Assembly: GCA_900756545.1 (NCBI GenBank)
Contig: CAAEKO010000027.1
Span: 1-11,730, forward strand
DNA: 11,730 nt
Source: Clostridia bacterium
Lineage (GTDB): Bacteria > Bacillota > Clostridia > UBA1381
Direction of reading: 5' to 3'
This document shows positions 1-6,472 of this stretch, piece by piece. How positions within the stretch are numbered: the stretch's first letter is position 1; each line of letters opens with the position of its first letter. The notes under the pieces are model-generated. The model was not told the origin of the DNA and did no database searches. It saw nothing but the letters and a program-made list of their open reading frames with translations. Made by a program: the position numbers and the translations under genes.

Positions 1-130
1 CTAACTGACTTTTCGGCAGATCAATAATATGTCCCATAGACGCCACCACGGAATAGTCTTTTCCCAGATATTTTTTGATTGTCCCCGCTTTTGCCGGAGA
101 TTCTACGATTAAAAGTTTTTTCTTTGCCAT
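1..130 (-). CDS. topA: DNA topoisomerase I, N-terminal fragment (cut by window edge)
   Basis: Type IA topoisomerase that relaxes negatively supercoiled DNA by cutting and passing single strands. Only the first 43 codons are in the window; the gene continues past the left edge. The visible protein begins MAKKKLLIVESPAKAGTIKK, the very conserved start of the TOPRIM domain, and Glu10 in the VESPAKA motif matches the catalytic or metal-coordinating glutamate of the family. The later SMGHIIDLP motif is also typical. The ATG at 130-128 follows a strong GGAGGAGAG ribosome binding site, which fixes the start. It lies 94 bases downstream of dprA on the same strand, a common pairing in Firmicutes, and is probably co-transcribed with it. 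I saw no convincing separate promoter or terminator in the gap. The tyrosine active-site region lies outside the window, so intactness cannot be judged. Confidence 0.95.
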   Translation of the reverse strand, partial: MAKKKLLIVESPAKAGTIKKYLGKDYSVVASMGHIIDLPKSQL

Positions 131-224
131 GCTCTCCTCCGATTTATAACAAGATTTCATTGCATACCCTGCAAAATATTCACTAATGCCCCTGTAACAT
201 CGCGGCGATAATATCCTTTCGAGG

Positions 225-1376
225 TTATAAATTTAATCTGTAATGATTGCCCGGAAGCTTTCTGATATGGCCCATCATTTCCATCATTGCAAGCATTGGG
301 TTGAGCATGCCGATGGCAAACCCTGTTCCCCTTACTATATCATCTATATGCATATTCTTTTCCAGAAGAAGTCTCATAATGCATTTTTCATCATCGCTTA
401 AATTTTTATACCGCTCATTTTCCAGAAGCTCCCCTTCAGCAACCCGCCTATCCTGTTCCATTTCTGCCTGCTTTGGAGCCGGCGCCATTTCCTGTAGGAG
501 CGACATTTCGTAAGGGTATTCCTCTAAAATATCCTCAGCGGACATAACAAGCTTCGCGCCCTGCTGAATTAATCGGTTGGTTCCACGGCAATTTCCTTTA
601 AAAATACTACCCGGTATACTGAATACATCCTTGCCGCTGTTTAAGGCATATTCTGCCGTAATTAAGGTTCCGCTGCGTTCCGGCGCCTCAACGGCAAGAA
701 CACCTCGGGAAAGCCCGCTGATGATTCGGTTTCGTTCCGGAAAATGATGCCCAGCCGCAGGGGATAATGGGGGATATTCCGTCAAAACGAGTCCGTTTTC
801 AATAATTTCATCCATCAAATCCTTATTTTCAGGCGGATACACAATGTCGATCCCACAGCCCAAGACAGCAACAGTTTGCCGTCCGGTCCGGAGCGCGGCA
901 ATGGCAGCCTGGGAATCAATACCTCTTGCCATACCACTGACAATCGTCACGCCCGCGTCTGCCAGGTCATGGCATATCCTTTGGGCTGCCGCCTGTCCAT
1001 ATTCACTGCACCGCCGCGTCCCGACAACGCCGATCATCAAAAGCTTGTCCCATGGCATTCTTCTGCCCTTTGCATACAACAAATGTGGCGGCGCGGGAAT
1101 CTGGCGCAGACAGTCTGGAAATTCCCCGCTGTCAAAATCAATAATTCGGGCGCCAGCCGTCAGCGTTCGGTCAATAATTTTCTCCGCGCCGCTTAAATCC
1201 TTATAGGAAAGAGACATGATCTCCCGCTTGCCGATTCCGTGAATATCCAGATAATCCTCCTGCTCTGCCTGATAGATCTCATCTACAGAACCAAACCGAT
1301 CTAAAAGCGATGTAACCTTTTCTGGTGTGATATTCGGCAGATTCGTAAGCCATACCCAATATTTTGTCTTGTCCAT
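225..1376 (-). CDS. dprA: DNA-processing protein DprA (Smf)
   Basis: DprA binds incoming single-stranded DNA during natural transformation and loads RecA; many non-competent bacteria keep it too. The protein has 383 residues, near the usual full length. It has an N-terminal SAM/HhH-like part (HGIGKRE around 46-52), then the Rossmann-fold DprA domain with GVVGTRR (117-122), SGMARGID (147-154), VLGCGIDIVYPPEN (171-184), FPERNRIISGLS (212-223) and EAPERSGTLITA (230-241). A Gln/Glu-rich linker (about 300-325) leads to a C-terminal winged-helix-like domain (about 326-380), the region known in some species for partner binding. The ATG at 1376 follows GGGGAG at good spacing. It is transcribed towards topA from a perfect consensus promoter at 1442-1470. 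All family motifs are present, so the gene looks intact. Its presence does not by itself show competence; no other competence gene is in view. Confidence 0.96.
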   Translation of the reverse strand: MDKTKYWVWLTNLPNITPEKVTSLLDRFGSVDEIYQAEQEDYLDIHGIGKREIMSLSYKDLSGAEKIIDRTLTAGARIIDFDSGEFPDCLRQIPAPPHLLYAKGRRMPWDKLLMIGVVGTRRCSEYGQAAAQRICHDLADAGVTIVSGMARGIDSQAAIAALRTGRQTVAVLGCGIDIVYPPENKDLMDEIIENGLVLTEYPPLSPAAGHHFPERNRIISGLSRGVLAVEAPERSGTLITAEYALNSGKDVFSIPGSIFKGNCRGTNRLIQQGAKLVMSAEDILEEYPYEMSLLQEMAPAPKQAEMEQDRRVAEGELLENERYKNLSDDEKCIMRLLLEKNMHIDDIVRGTGFAIGMLNPMLAMMEMMGHIRKLPGNHYRLNL

Positions 1377-1441
1377 GGCCCGCTCCCCTTTTCTCTTAAT
1401 TTACCAGTTTCCTACTTTAATATCTATGCGCTATTCTCTTT

Positions 1442-1470
1442 ATTATAATCGGCGCATTCCAAAATGTCAA
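1442..1470 (-). promoter_or_regulatory. Consensus vegetative promoter for dprA-topA
   Basis: On the minus strand there is TTGACA (1470-1465), a 17-base spacer and TATAAT (1447-1442): exact matches to both boxes of the housekeeping sigma-factor consensus at the ideal distance. Transcription would start near 1435, giving a leader of about 60 bases before the dprA ATG at 1376. The -35 box begins 10 bases beyond the stop codon of the upstream methyltransferase gene, so dprA-topA can be transcribed independently of it. Confidence 0.85.
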
Positions 1471-1479
1471 CAATTACGT

Positions 1480-2250
1480 TTAAATTTTCCGTTGGCGCAC
1501 TGCTTCATACATGAGCACCGCACCGGCGATTCCTACATTTAATGACTCTGCTGCGCCTAAGATCGGAATTTTTACGCACACATCCGCCAAAGCCGCCGTT
1601 TCCGGAGAGATTCCATTTGCCTCGTTTCCCAGAATAATAACTGTTGGTTTTGTATAATCCGCTGCGGTATACTCTACGGTATCTCTGCTCAGCACAGCGC
1701 ATAACATCTGATATCCCCTGTCCCGCATAGCCGCAAGCTTGTCCCTGTTAAAGTCCGCCGCCGTGTGGATATGGAAGAAAGAACCCATGCTGGCCCGAAC
1801 GGTTTTCGGGCTGTATAAATCCACGCTTTCCGGCGAAAACAAGACGCCGTTCATTCCCGCCGCGTCCGCAGTGCGGATGATTGTGCCGGCATTTCCTGGG
1901 TCGGCCACACGGTCGCAGTAAATATAAATTCCATTTCTATCCGGCTGAAAATCTTCCTCCCGCTCCATCCCGATAACCGCCAAAATACCTTGCGGTGTTT
2001 TTGTATCGCACAAACCACCGAAAATATTATCCGAAACCCGATAAACGGTTACACCCGAAAGCTCCACAGGAACGGGAAAGCTATCCGCCAAAGCTGCCGC
2101 CCGTACATCCTTTCCCGCCCGCACCGCGTCAAGTACAGATTTTATCCCTTCTACGGTGTAAACGCCGTTTTCCATCCTTGTCTTTTTCTGCTGTAATGCT
2201 TTTAAATATTTATATGTAGCGTTTTTTGTACTGGTAATTTCTGTTATCAT
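1480..2250 (-). CDS. SpoU/TrmH-family RNA 2'-O-ribose methyltransferase
   Basis: A 256-residue SPOUT-class enzyme expected to transfer a methyl group from S-adenosylmethionine to a ribose 2'-OH in rRNA or tRNA. An N-terminal substrate-binding region of about 100 residues (TSTKNATYKYLKAL..., YTVEGIKSVLDA at 31-42) resembles that of 23S rRNA methyltransferases. The three SpoU motifs follow: motif 1 DPGNAGTIIRTADA (117-130, with the conserved Asn120 and Arg126), motif 2 IILGNEANGIS (205-215) and motif 3 IPILGAAESLNVGIAGAVLMYE (228-249), which form the trefoil-knot cofactor site. The start is taken at ATG 2250, preceded by GGGAG nine bases upstream. A longer in-frame start at 2328 would overlap the -10 box of the promoter at 2327-2355, so it is rejected. 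The exact target nucleotide cannot be read from sequence; RlmB-like or TrmH-like are both possible, hence no symbol. Confidence 0.92.
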   Translation of the reverse strand: MITEITSTKNATYKYLKALQQKKTRMENGVYTVEGIKSVLDAVRAGKDVRAAALADSFPVPVELSGVTVYRVSDNIFGGLCDTKTPQGILAVIGMEREEDFQPDRNGIYIYCDRVADPGNAGTIIRTADAAGMNGVLFSPESVDLYSPKTVRASMGSFFHIHTAADFNRDKLAAMRDRGYQMLCAVLSRDTVEYTAADYTKPTVIILGNEANGISPETAALADVCVKIPILGAAESLNVGIAGAVLMYEAVRQRKI

Positions 2251-2282
2251 TTGTTCAACTCCCAATTCAGAATTGCCGCAGG

Positions 2283-2308
2283 AAACGGCCGGCATTATCC
2301 GGCCGTTT
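2283..2308 (-). terminator. Perfect 10-bp GC-rich stem-loop; terminator or leader hairpin
   Basis: AAACGGCCGG (2283-2292), a 6-base loop and CCGGCCGTTT (2299-2308) form a perfect stem. On the minus strand the stem is followed only by TTTCC, a short U-tract; on the plus strand it ends in TTTTT. It lies just downstream of zupT and could end that transcript, but it is also downstream of the -10 box of the methyltransferase promoter and so falls near the 5' end of that mRNA. Its role as terminator, attenuator or stabilising hairpin is inference. Confidence 0.55.
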
Positions 2309-2326
2309 TTCATATCCGCTTTTACC

Positions 2327-2355
2327 ATTATACACAGATTTCATATAAATATCAA
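2327..2355 (-). promoter_or_regulatory. Promoter for the SpoU/TrmH methyltransferase
   Basis: On the minus strand TTGATA (2355-2350), a 17-base spacer and TATAAT (2332-2327) make a near-consensus housekeeping promoter. The -35 box lies inside the last codons of zupT and the -10 box just beyond its stop. Transcription would start around 2320, leaving a leader of about 70 bases that contains the stem-loop at 2283-2308. This supports translation from ATG 2250 rather than from an upstream start. Confidence 0.75.
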
Positions 2356-3126
2356 TAGGCTTGCCGCCATTACCGCCATACCGATTACCACACCGATGAT
2401 CGTGACCTTGCTTTTTTCGTACTCATGAGCCATTGGCAGAAGCTCCTCTAAAGCAATAAACATCATGATCCCGGCCACGACGCCAAACAGGACTCCAAAC
2501 ATAGCGTCACTGAAAAACGGCCGCAAAATAAAATAGCCGATGACAGCCCCCAGCGGTTCTGTTAATCCTGACAGGAATGAAACGGAAAATGCCCTTTTTT
2601 TACTGCCGGTAGCATAGTAAATTGGCAGCGAGGTAGCGATTCCTTCCGGGATATTGTGAATCGCCATAGCGATCGCAATGGCAATACCGATGTGCGGGTC
2701 CTTCAGGGTAGATGTGAATGTAGTCATTCCCTCTGGGAAATTATGTATAATCATAGCCAAAGCTGTTAACAGTCCCATCCGCTCCAGGTTTTTATCGCGG
2801 GCAGAGTGATTTATACTGCCAATATCGCCTTCTGAAGAGGGGATAAAAAAGTCAATAATTCCAATCAGCACGATTCCCACAAAAAATGATAGGACCCATA
2901 CCCATGGCCCCGCCGTTTCCCCCATTGCGCTGACTAAAAAAAGCTTTGATTTGGCGAATATCTCCACCATAGCCACATAAATTATTACGCCTGCGGATAA
3001 TCCCAAAGAAAAAGCAAGAAACTTGGTGTTGCTGCGCCTGGCAAACACAGCGATAATGCTGCCCAGACCGGTGGACATGCCGGCAATGATCGTCAGACTC
3101 AGTGCCAGCAGAACATTGTTATCCAT
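2341..3126 (-). CDS. zupT: ZIP-family divalent metal transporter (ZupT-like)
   Basis: Integral membrane importer of divalent metals, typically zinc and often iron or manganese. It has 261 residues with about eight predicted hydrophobic segments, the usual bacterial ZIP size. The hallmark metal-site motifs are present: HNFPEG (129-134 region) and HNIPEG (157-162) in the two central helices, followed by SFLSGLTEPLGA (183-194) and FIALEELLPMAHEY (223-236). A hydrophilic loop around 98-115 precedes the first motif and contains one His, so it is not a strong His-rich loop. The ATG at 3126 follows AAGGAGGT six bases upstream, an excellent ribosome binding site. It is divergent from the MFS gene, with a 121-base shared upstream region. 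I could not identify a convincing promoter or a metal-regulator operator for it there. Family assignment is firm; metal preference is not visible in the sequence. Confidence 0.93.
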   Translation of the reverse strand: MDNNVLLALSLTIIAGMSTGLGSIIAVFARRSNTKFLAFSLGLSAGVIIYVAMVEIFAKSKLFLVSAMGETAGPWVWVLSFFVGIVLIGIIDFFIPSSEGDIGSINHSARDKNLERMGLLTALAMIIHNFPEGMTTFTSTLKDPHIGIAIAIAMAIHNIPEGIATSLPIYYATGSKKRAFSVSFLSGLTEPLGAVIGYFILRPFFSDAMFGVLFGVVAGIMMFIALEELLPMAHEYEKSKVTIIGVVIGMAVMAASLLIFI

Positions 3127-3184
3127 ATTATAACCTCCTTATTAGTCATATTACGCAAAAGATGAAAAATATGTGATAACGTTC

Positions 3185-3213
3185 TTGCAATTCCTGAAAA
3201 ACAGTGATATAAT
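3185..3213 (+). promoter_or_regulatory. Promoter for the MFS transporter gene
   Basis: TTGCAA (3185-3190), a 17-base spacer and TATAAT (3208-3213) form a good housekeeping promoter. The expected start near 3220 leaves a leader of about 28 bases with a GAGGAGAG ribosome binding site before the ATG at 3248. This excludes an upstream in-frame start at 3173. The GTGATA hexamer occurs at 3174-3179 and again within the spacer/-10 region, but I do not claim it as an operator. Confidence 0.8.
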
Positions 3214-3247
3214 GCTTTCGTTTAAATGGCCAGAGGAGAGAAAAAAT

Positions 3248-4483
3248 ATGAAACGTACATATAAAGATACAAAAATAGCATGTTTTACCGCTTATATCAC
3301 GCAGGCAATCTGCGTCAATTTAGCGCCGATCTTGTTCGTTATTTTTCAGGATCAGTTTGGTCTTTCTTTAACGCTCATCTCGCAGCTAATTTTTATTACC
3401 TTCGGCATTCAGTTGATTACAGATATGCTGGCGGTCAGATATGTGGATAAAATCGGTTACCGCAAGGCCACGTCCCTTGCCCATTTTTCCAGCGCGCTAG
3501 GACTTGTTTGCCTCGGGATTCTGCCTGTCATCCTGCCCAATGCTTATGCGGGGCTTTTAATCTCTGTAGTTCTTTATTCTTTTGGAAGCGGACTTTTGGA
3601 GGTTATGGTCAGCCCAATCGTAGACGCTATTCCCTCCGATGACAAAGCCTCTAACATGAGCCTGCTGCATTCCTTCTACTGCTGGGGACAAATGGGCGTT
3701 GTCCTTTTGTCTACGCTGGCACTGCGACTGTTCGGAAACGAGGTTTGGTTCTGGCTGCCGATTGTCTGGGCAATCGTACCGCTAATCAATATGTTCAATT
3801 TCGCGACTGTTCCATTGCCGGATTCGCTGTCCTGCGAACAGCACGAACCTTTCTCACAGCTTCTCAAACAAAAGCTGTTTATTGCGGCGTTGATCCTTAT
3901 GATCTGCGGTGGTGCGGCAGAGCTTGCCATGTCCCAGTGGGCGTCTTTATTTGCCCAGAAAGGGCTGCACGTCTCAAAGTTGATGGGAGACCTGCTCGGC
4001 CCCTGTCTGTTCGCCCTGTTTATGGGGTTGGGCCGTACTCTTTATGGAATATTCGGCAAACGGATTAACCTGAAAGCGGCGCTTGCCGTCTGTGCTACAT
4101 TGTGTATCGTCTGCTATACAACAGCTGTATTTGCATCCAGCCCAATCTTGTCGCTGGCTGCCTGTGCGCTTACCGGCTTTTCTGTCAGCCTGTTCTGGCC
4201 GGGTGTGCTGTCTCTGTCTTCAGCTACCTTTCCAAACGGCGGTACGGCTATGTTTGCCATGCTTGCCCTGTTTGGGGACGTGGGCTGTTCCATAGGCCCG
4301 TGGCTGGCCGGAATGGCTTCTGATTTAGCAGAAAACTCCAGCCGATTGTTAAACTGGGGCGCCGCTAACGGACTAACGCCAGAGCAGACTGAGCTTCGTG
4401 CCGGACTCTTCCTTGCTGTGATCTTCCCGATAACTATTTTGATTTGTTTGGGGATTTTGTCCATCAAAAAGAAAAAATTATAA
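3248..4483 (+). CDS. Major facilitator superfamily transporter
   Basis: A 411-residue polytopic membrane protein with about 12 hydrophobic segments, the standard MFS size. The loop after the second helix carries the MFS signature in the form RYVDKIGYRKA (64-74). SFGSGLLEVMVSPIVDAIP (111-129) and LLHSFYCWGQMG (139-150) resemble the sugar-transporting FHS/FucP-like and related branches, where a conserved His-Ser-Phe-Tyr stretch occurs in this region. A polar loop around 190-207 separates the two six-helix halves, and the C-terminus ends in a Lys-rich cytosolic tail (IKKKKL). The start is placed at ATG 3248 because it has a good ribosome binding site (GAGGAGAG, 8 bases away) and lies just downstream of the promoter at 3185-3213. 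The MBL hydrolase gene follows after 53 bases on the same strand, probably co-transcribed. Substrate and direction of transport cannot be told from sequence; sugar uptake is only a suggestion. Confidence 0.88.
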   Translation: MKRTYKDTKIACFTAYITQAICVNLAPILFVIFQDQFGLSLTLISQLIFITFGIQLITDMLAVRYVDKIGYRKATSLAHFSSALGLVCLGILPVILPNAYAGLLISVVLYSFGSGLLEVMVSPIVDAIPSDDKASNMSLLHSFYCWGQMGVVLLSTLALRLFGNEVWFWLPIVWAIVPLINMFNFATVPLPDSLSCEQHEPFSQLLKQKLFIAALILMICGGAAELAMSQWASLFAQKGLHVSKLMGDLLGPCLFALFMGLGRTLYGIFGKRINLKAALAVCATLCIVCYTTAVFASSPILSLAACALTGFSVSLFWPGVLSLSSATFPNGGTAMFAMLALFGDVGCSIGPWLAGMASDLAENSSRLLNWGAANGLTPEQTELRAGLFLAVIFPITILICLGILSIKKKKL

Positions 4484-4536
4484 AAAATATGCCTGTCTGA
4501 TTATTTTAGAAAGGGATTTACCCTGAAGAGGGAAAA

Positions 4537-5298
4537 ATGAATAACTGGTTTACAATTGATAAAATTGATAACACTACTTATATTATCAGCGAATACCGGC
4601 ATTGGGAAGAAACCCACTGCTATTTGCTAAATGGAAACGACCGCAGTCTTTTAATTGATACTGGGCTTGGAATATGCAATATTTATGATGCGGTAGTGAA
4701 ATTGACGAAAAAACCGATTATAGCCGCAGCAACCCATATTCACTGGGACCACATCGGCGGGCATAAATATTTCCCGAATTTTTATGCGCACAGCGAAGAA
4801 TTAAACTGGCTCAGCGGTGAATTTCCTTTGACCATGGAAACAATCAGAAGTATGGTCGTCGACCGCTGTGATCTGCCGAAGAATTATGACGTCAATACCT
4901 ATGAGTTTTTTCAGGGAATGCCAACAAAGGTATTAAAGGACGGAGATGAGATCAATCTCGGCGGCCGAAAAATTCAGGTTCTCCATACGCCTGGCCATTC
5001 ACCGGGGCACCTGTGTTTCTGGGAGCCGGAACGAGGTTATCTATTTACCGGGGACTTGATTTATAAAGACACTTTGTTTGCCTACTATCCATCTACAGAC
5101 CCAGATGCATATCTCGCTTCCCTGGAGAAACTGGCAAAGCTGCCTGCAAAAAGAATTTTCCCAGCCCATCATGCTTTGGATATACAGCCGGAAATCGTGC
5201 TGCGCATGCGGGATGCATTTCAACAGCTAAAAGCGGAAGGAAAGCTGTGCCACGGCAGCGGAACTTTTGACTACGGAGACTGGGCCGTTTGGCTCTGA
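4537..5298 (+). CDS. MBL-fold metallohydrolase (glyoxalase II-like)
   Basis: A 253-residue, soluble, probably cytoplasmic hydrolase of the metallo-beta-lactamase superfamily. The binuclear metal site is complete: HIHWDH (67-72), His154 in TPGHSPGH, Asp173 in FTGDLIY and His211 or His212 in FPAHH. No signal peptide is visible, which argues against a secreted beta-lactamase. The superfamily covers thioesterases, lactonases, phosphodiesterases and others, and nothing here fixes the substrate; the glyoxalase II-like subgroup is the nearest description. The ATG follows GAGAGGG-like sequence (AAGAGGG, four bases upstream). It sits 53 bases after the MFS gene with no terminator in between, so the two may form a transporter-hydrolase pair acting on one compound; that is inference. 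The gene ends just before a strong stem-loop at 5314-5347 that separates it from the converging relQ gene. Confidence 0.9.
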   Translation: MNNWFTIDKIDNTTYIISEYRHWEETHCYLLNGNDRSLLIDTGLGICNIYDAVVKLTKKPIIAAATHIHWDHIGGHKYFPNFYAHSEELNWLSGEFPLTMETIRSMVVDRCDLPKNYDVNTYEFFQGMPTKVLKDGDEINLGGRKIQVLHTPGHSPGHLCFWEPERGYLFTGDLIYKDTLFAYYPSTDPDAYLASLEKLAKLPAKRIFPAHHALDIQPEIVLRMRDAFQQLKAEGKLCHGSGTFDYGDWAVWL

Positions 5299-5313
5299 TA
5301 TATTTAAGCAATA

Positions 5314-5347
5314 CAAAGCAGGGAACGGAATACCGTTTCCTGCTTTG
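5314..5347. terminator. Bidirectional stem-loop between converging genes
   Basis: A 15-bp stem (5314-5328 with 5333-5347, one G-U pair on the plus strand) closes a 4-base AATA loop. It begins 16 bases after the MBL gene stop and 9 bases from the relQ stop, so it can serve both convergent transcripts. Neither side has a strong U-tract, so termination may be incomplete or the hairpin may mainly protect 3' ends. Confidence 0.75.
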
Positions 5348-5355
5348 CGTCTGAT

Positions 5356-5979
5356 TCAAACCTTGTACTTGTCAATCTCTTTATTGAGCGTCAGCATTTT
5401 TTCGTCCAGAGAAGCCACAATTTCTGCACAGTCTTTCAGTTCGGCTATTAAATCATCCGGAATTTCCTTATCGAATTTATATTTCATTTTATGCTCCAGA
5501 CTGGCCCAGAAATCCATAGCAATCGTCCTAATCTGGATTTCCAGCCGCACAGTTTCTACCGCATCAATCAGCGTCACTGGCACTTCGATAATCATGTGGT
5601 AGCTCCGATAGCCGTTAGGCTTGGGATTTTTGATGTAATCCTTCACTTTGACTACATTAATTTCCAATTGGGACTCAATGATTCCCGCTACCCGGTAAAT
5701 ATCGTCCGTAAAGGCGCAGATAATCCGTACACCAGCAATATCGTCAATATACTGCCGGGCATTTTCCAGCGTCGGCGCATATCCTCTCCGGACAAGCTTT
5801 GCCGAGATGCTGTCCGCCGTCTTTAGTCTGGATTTAATGTATTCAATGGGCGTCTGCCTGCACCGCAGGGCAAACTCTTCGTTAATGACTTCCAGCTTAG
5901 CCGCCACAATTTTCAATGCACTGGAATACAGAACCATCGCCGTTCTGTATTCCCGTGTATTCATATTTTCAATACGCAT
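5356..5979 (-). CDS. relQ: Small alarmone synthetase, RelQ/SAS1-type GTP pyrophosphokinase
   Basis: Transfers pyrophosphate from ATP to GTP or GDP to make the alarmone (p)ppGpp, without the hydrolase and regulatory domains of long RelA/SpoT enzymes. At 207 residues from the chosen start it matches B. subtilis SAS1 (about 211). Visible synthetase motifs are YIKSRLKTADSISAKLVRRG (47-66, substrate-binding basic residues), DIAGVRIICAF (80-90), YIKNPKPNGYRSYH (115-128, with the nucleotide-stacking Tyr124) and LEIQIRTIAMDFWASLEHKMKYK (146-168, with catalytic Glu147). The C-terminal helical tail (about 172-207) fits the tetramer-forming RelQ tail. The start is placed at ATG 5979, which has GGGGAGAG four bases upstream; an in-frame ATG at 6000 has no ribosome binding site and lies about 7 bases after a TATAAT, so it would need a leaderless mRNA. 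The gene stands alone, divergent from rpmE. Confidence 0.93.
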   Translation of the reverse strand: MRIENMNTREYRTAMVLYSSALKIVAAKLEVINEEFALRCRQTPIEYIKSRLKTADSISAKLVRRGYAPTLENARQYIDDIAGVRIICAFTDDIYRVAGIIESQLEINVVKVKDYIKNPKPNGYRSYHMIIEVPVTLIDAVETVRLEIQIRTIAMDFWASLEHKMKYKFDKEIPDDLIAELKDCAEIVASLDEKMLTLNKEIDKYKV

Positions 5980-6007
5980 AATTCTCTCCCCTTTTGCCAT
6001 ACTCTAT

Positions 6008-6013
6008 ATTATA
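6008..6013 (-). promoter_or_regulatory. Possible -10 box for relQ
   Basis: A TATAAT hexamer on the minus strand lies about 29 bases upstream of the preferred relQ start. I find no good -35 box 16-18 bases further upstream; a GTGATA hexamer fits only a neighbouring TAAATA with a long 19-base spacer. The region is AT-rich, so the match could be chance. Confidence 0.35.
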
Positions 6014-6080
6014 TATTTACCCACATTTCCCGGCGGAATATCACTTTTTCTAAAATATTACTATATTTTTGTAAAAAACC

Positions 6081-6109
6081 TTGCATTTACGCTTGTCCTG
6101 TGTTATAAT
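6081..6109 (+). promoter_or_regulatory. Promoter for the rpmE-rpsO-pnp block
   Basis: TTGCAT (6081-6086), a 17-base spacer and TATAAT (6104-6109) form a strong housekeeping promoter. Transcription would begin near 6116, about 40 bases before the rpmE ATG at 6157. No equally clear promoter was found in front of rpsO or pnp, so those genes may depend on this one. Confidence 0.8.
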
Positions 6110-6156
6110 ATGGGTTGGTCTATACCGGCCGAAAAACTTATAAGGAGGGAAAGTCC

Positions 6157-6360
6157 ATGAAAGAAGGTATTCATCCCGATTATAAGCAAACAACAATCAA
6201 ATGTGCTTGCGGCGAAGTAATTGAAACCGGTTCTACCAAGGAAAATATCCAGGTTGAAATCTGTTCCAAATGCCACCCGTTCTTTACAGGCAAACAAAAG
6301 CTTGTGGATACAGGCGGCCGTGTTGAGAAATTCAACAAGCGCTTCAACAGAAACAAATAA
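6157..6360 (+). CDS. rpmE: 50S ribosomal protein L31, zinc-binding form
   Basis: A 67-residue protein of the large ribosomal subunit, which in known structures bridges the two subunits at the central protuberance. It begins MKEGIHPDYKQTTIKCACGE, the family signature. Cys16, Cys18, Cys36 and Cys39 form a complete zinc-ribbon (CxC...CxxC), so this is the zinc-containing (C+) paralogue rather than the zinc-free form made under zinc starvation. The C-terminus is basic (VEKFNKRFNRNK), as expected for rRNA contact. The start is fixed by AAGGAGGG seven bases before the ATG; an upstream in-frame start at 6115 lies at the predicted transcription start and has no ribosome binding site. It is the first gene after the promoter at 6081-6109 and is followed by rpsO after 112 bases. 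No zinc-responsive operator is recognisable. Confidence 0.96.
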   Translation: MKEGIHPDYKQTTIKCACGEVIETGSTKENIQVEICSKCHPFFTGKQKLVDTGGRVEKFNKRFNRNK

Positions 6361-6472
6361 TATTGTTTGTGTGCTTATTCAACATGGAAAACATTGAACC
6401 GATTGCTTAGATAACCGAATCACCAACGGTTTCTCAGCTGTCTGGGGATCATGACAATAGGAGGTGAAAGCA
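6361..6472 (+). promoter_or_regulatory. rpsO leader with alternative short stems (possible S15 control region)
   Basis: The 112 bases between rpmE and rpsO hold no gene. Two copies of AACCG (6397-6401 and 6413-6417) can each pair with the same CGGTT (6427-6431), giving two mutually exclusive stems upstream of the AGGAGGTG ribosome binding site at 6459-6466. In several bacterial groups S15 represses its own mRNA by binding a structured leader, using varied structures. That this leader does so is inference; the stems are short. Confidence 0.35.

Noticed and set aside
844..1206. Plus-strand open frames across dprA
   Set aside because: Antisense to conserved Rossmann-domain motifs of DprA, no start signals, no family resemblance.
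3676..4467. Several open frames overlapping the MFS gene on both strands
   Set aside because: The MFS frame has its own promoter, ribosome binding site and family motifs; the others have none.
6157..6360. Functional link between the zinc-type L31 and the nearby ZIP transporter gene
   Set aside because: They are on opposite strands, 3 kb apart, with other units between; both involving zinc is not evidence of a shared system.
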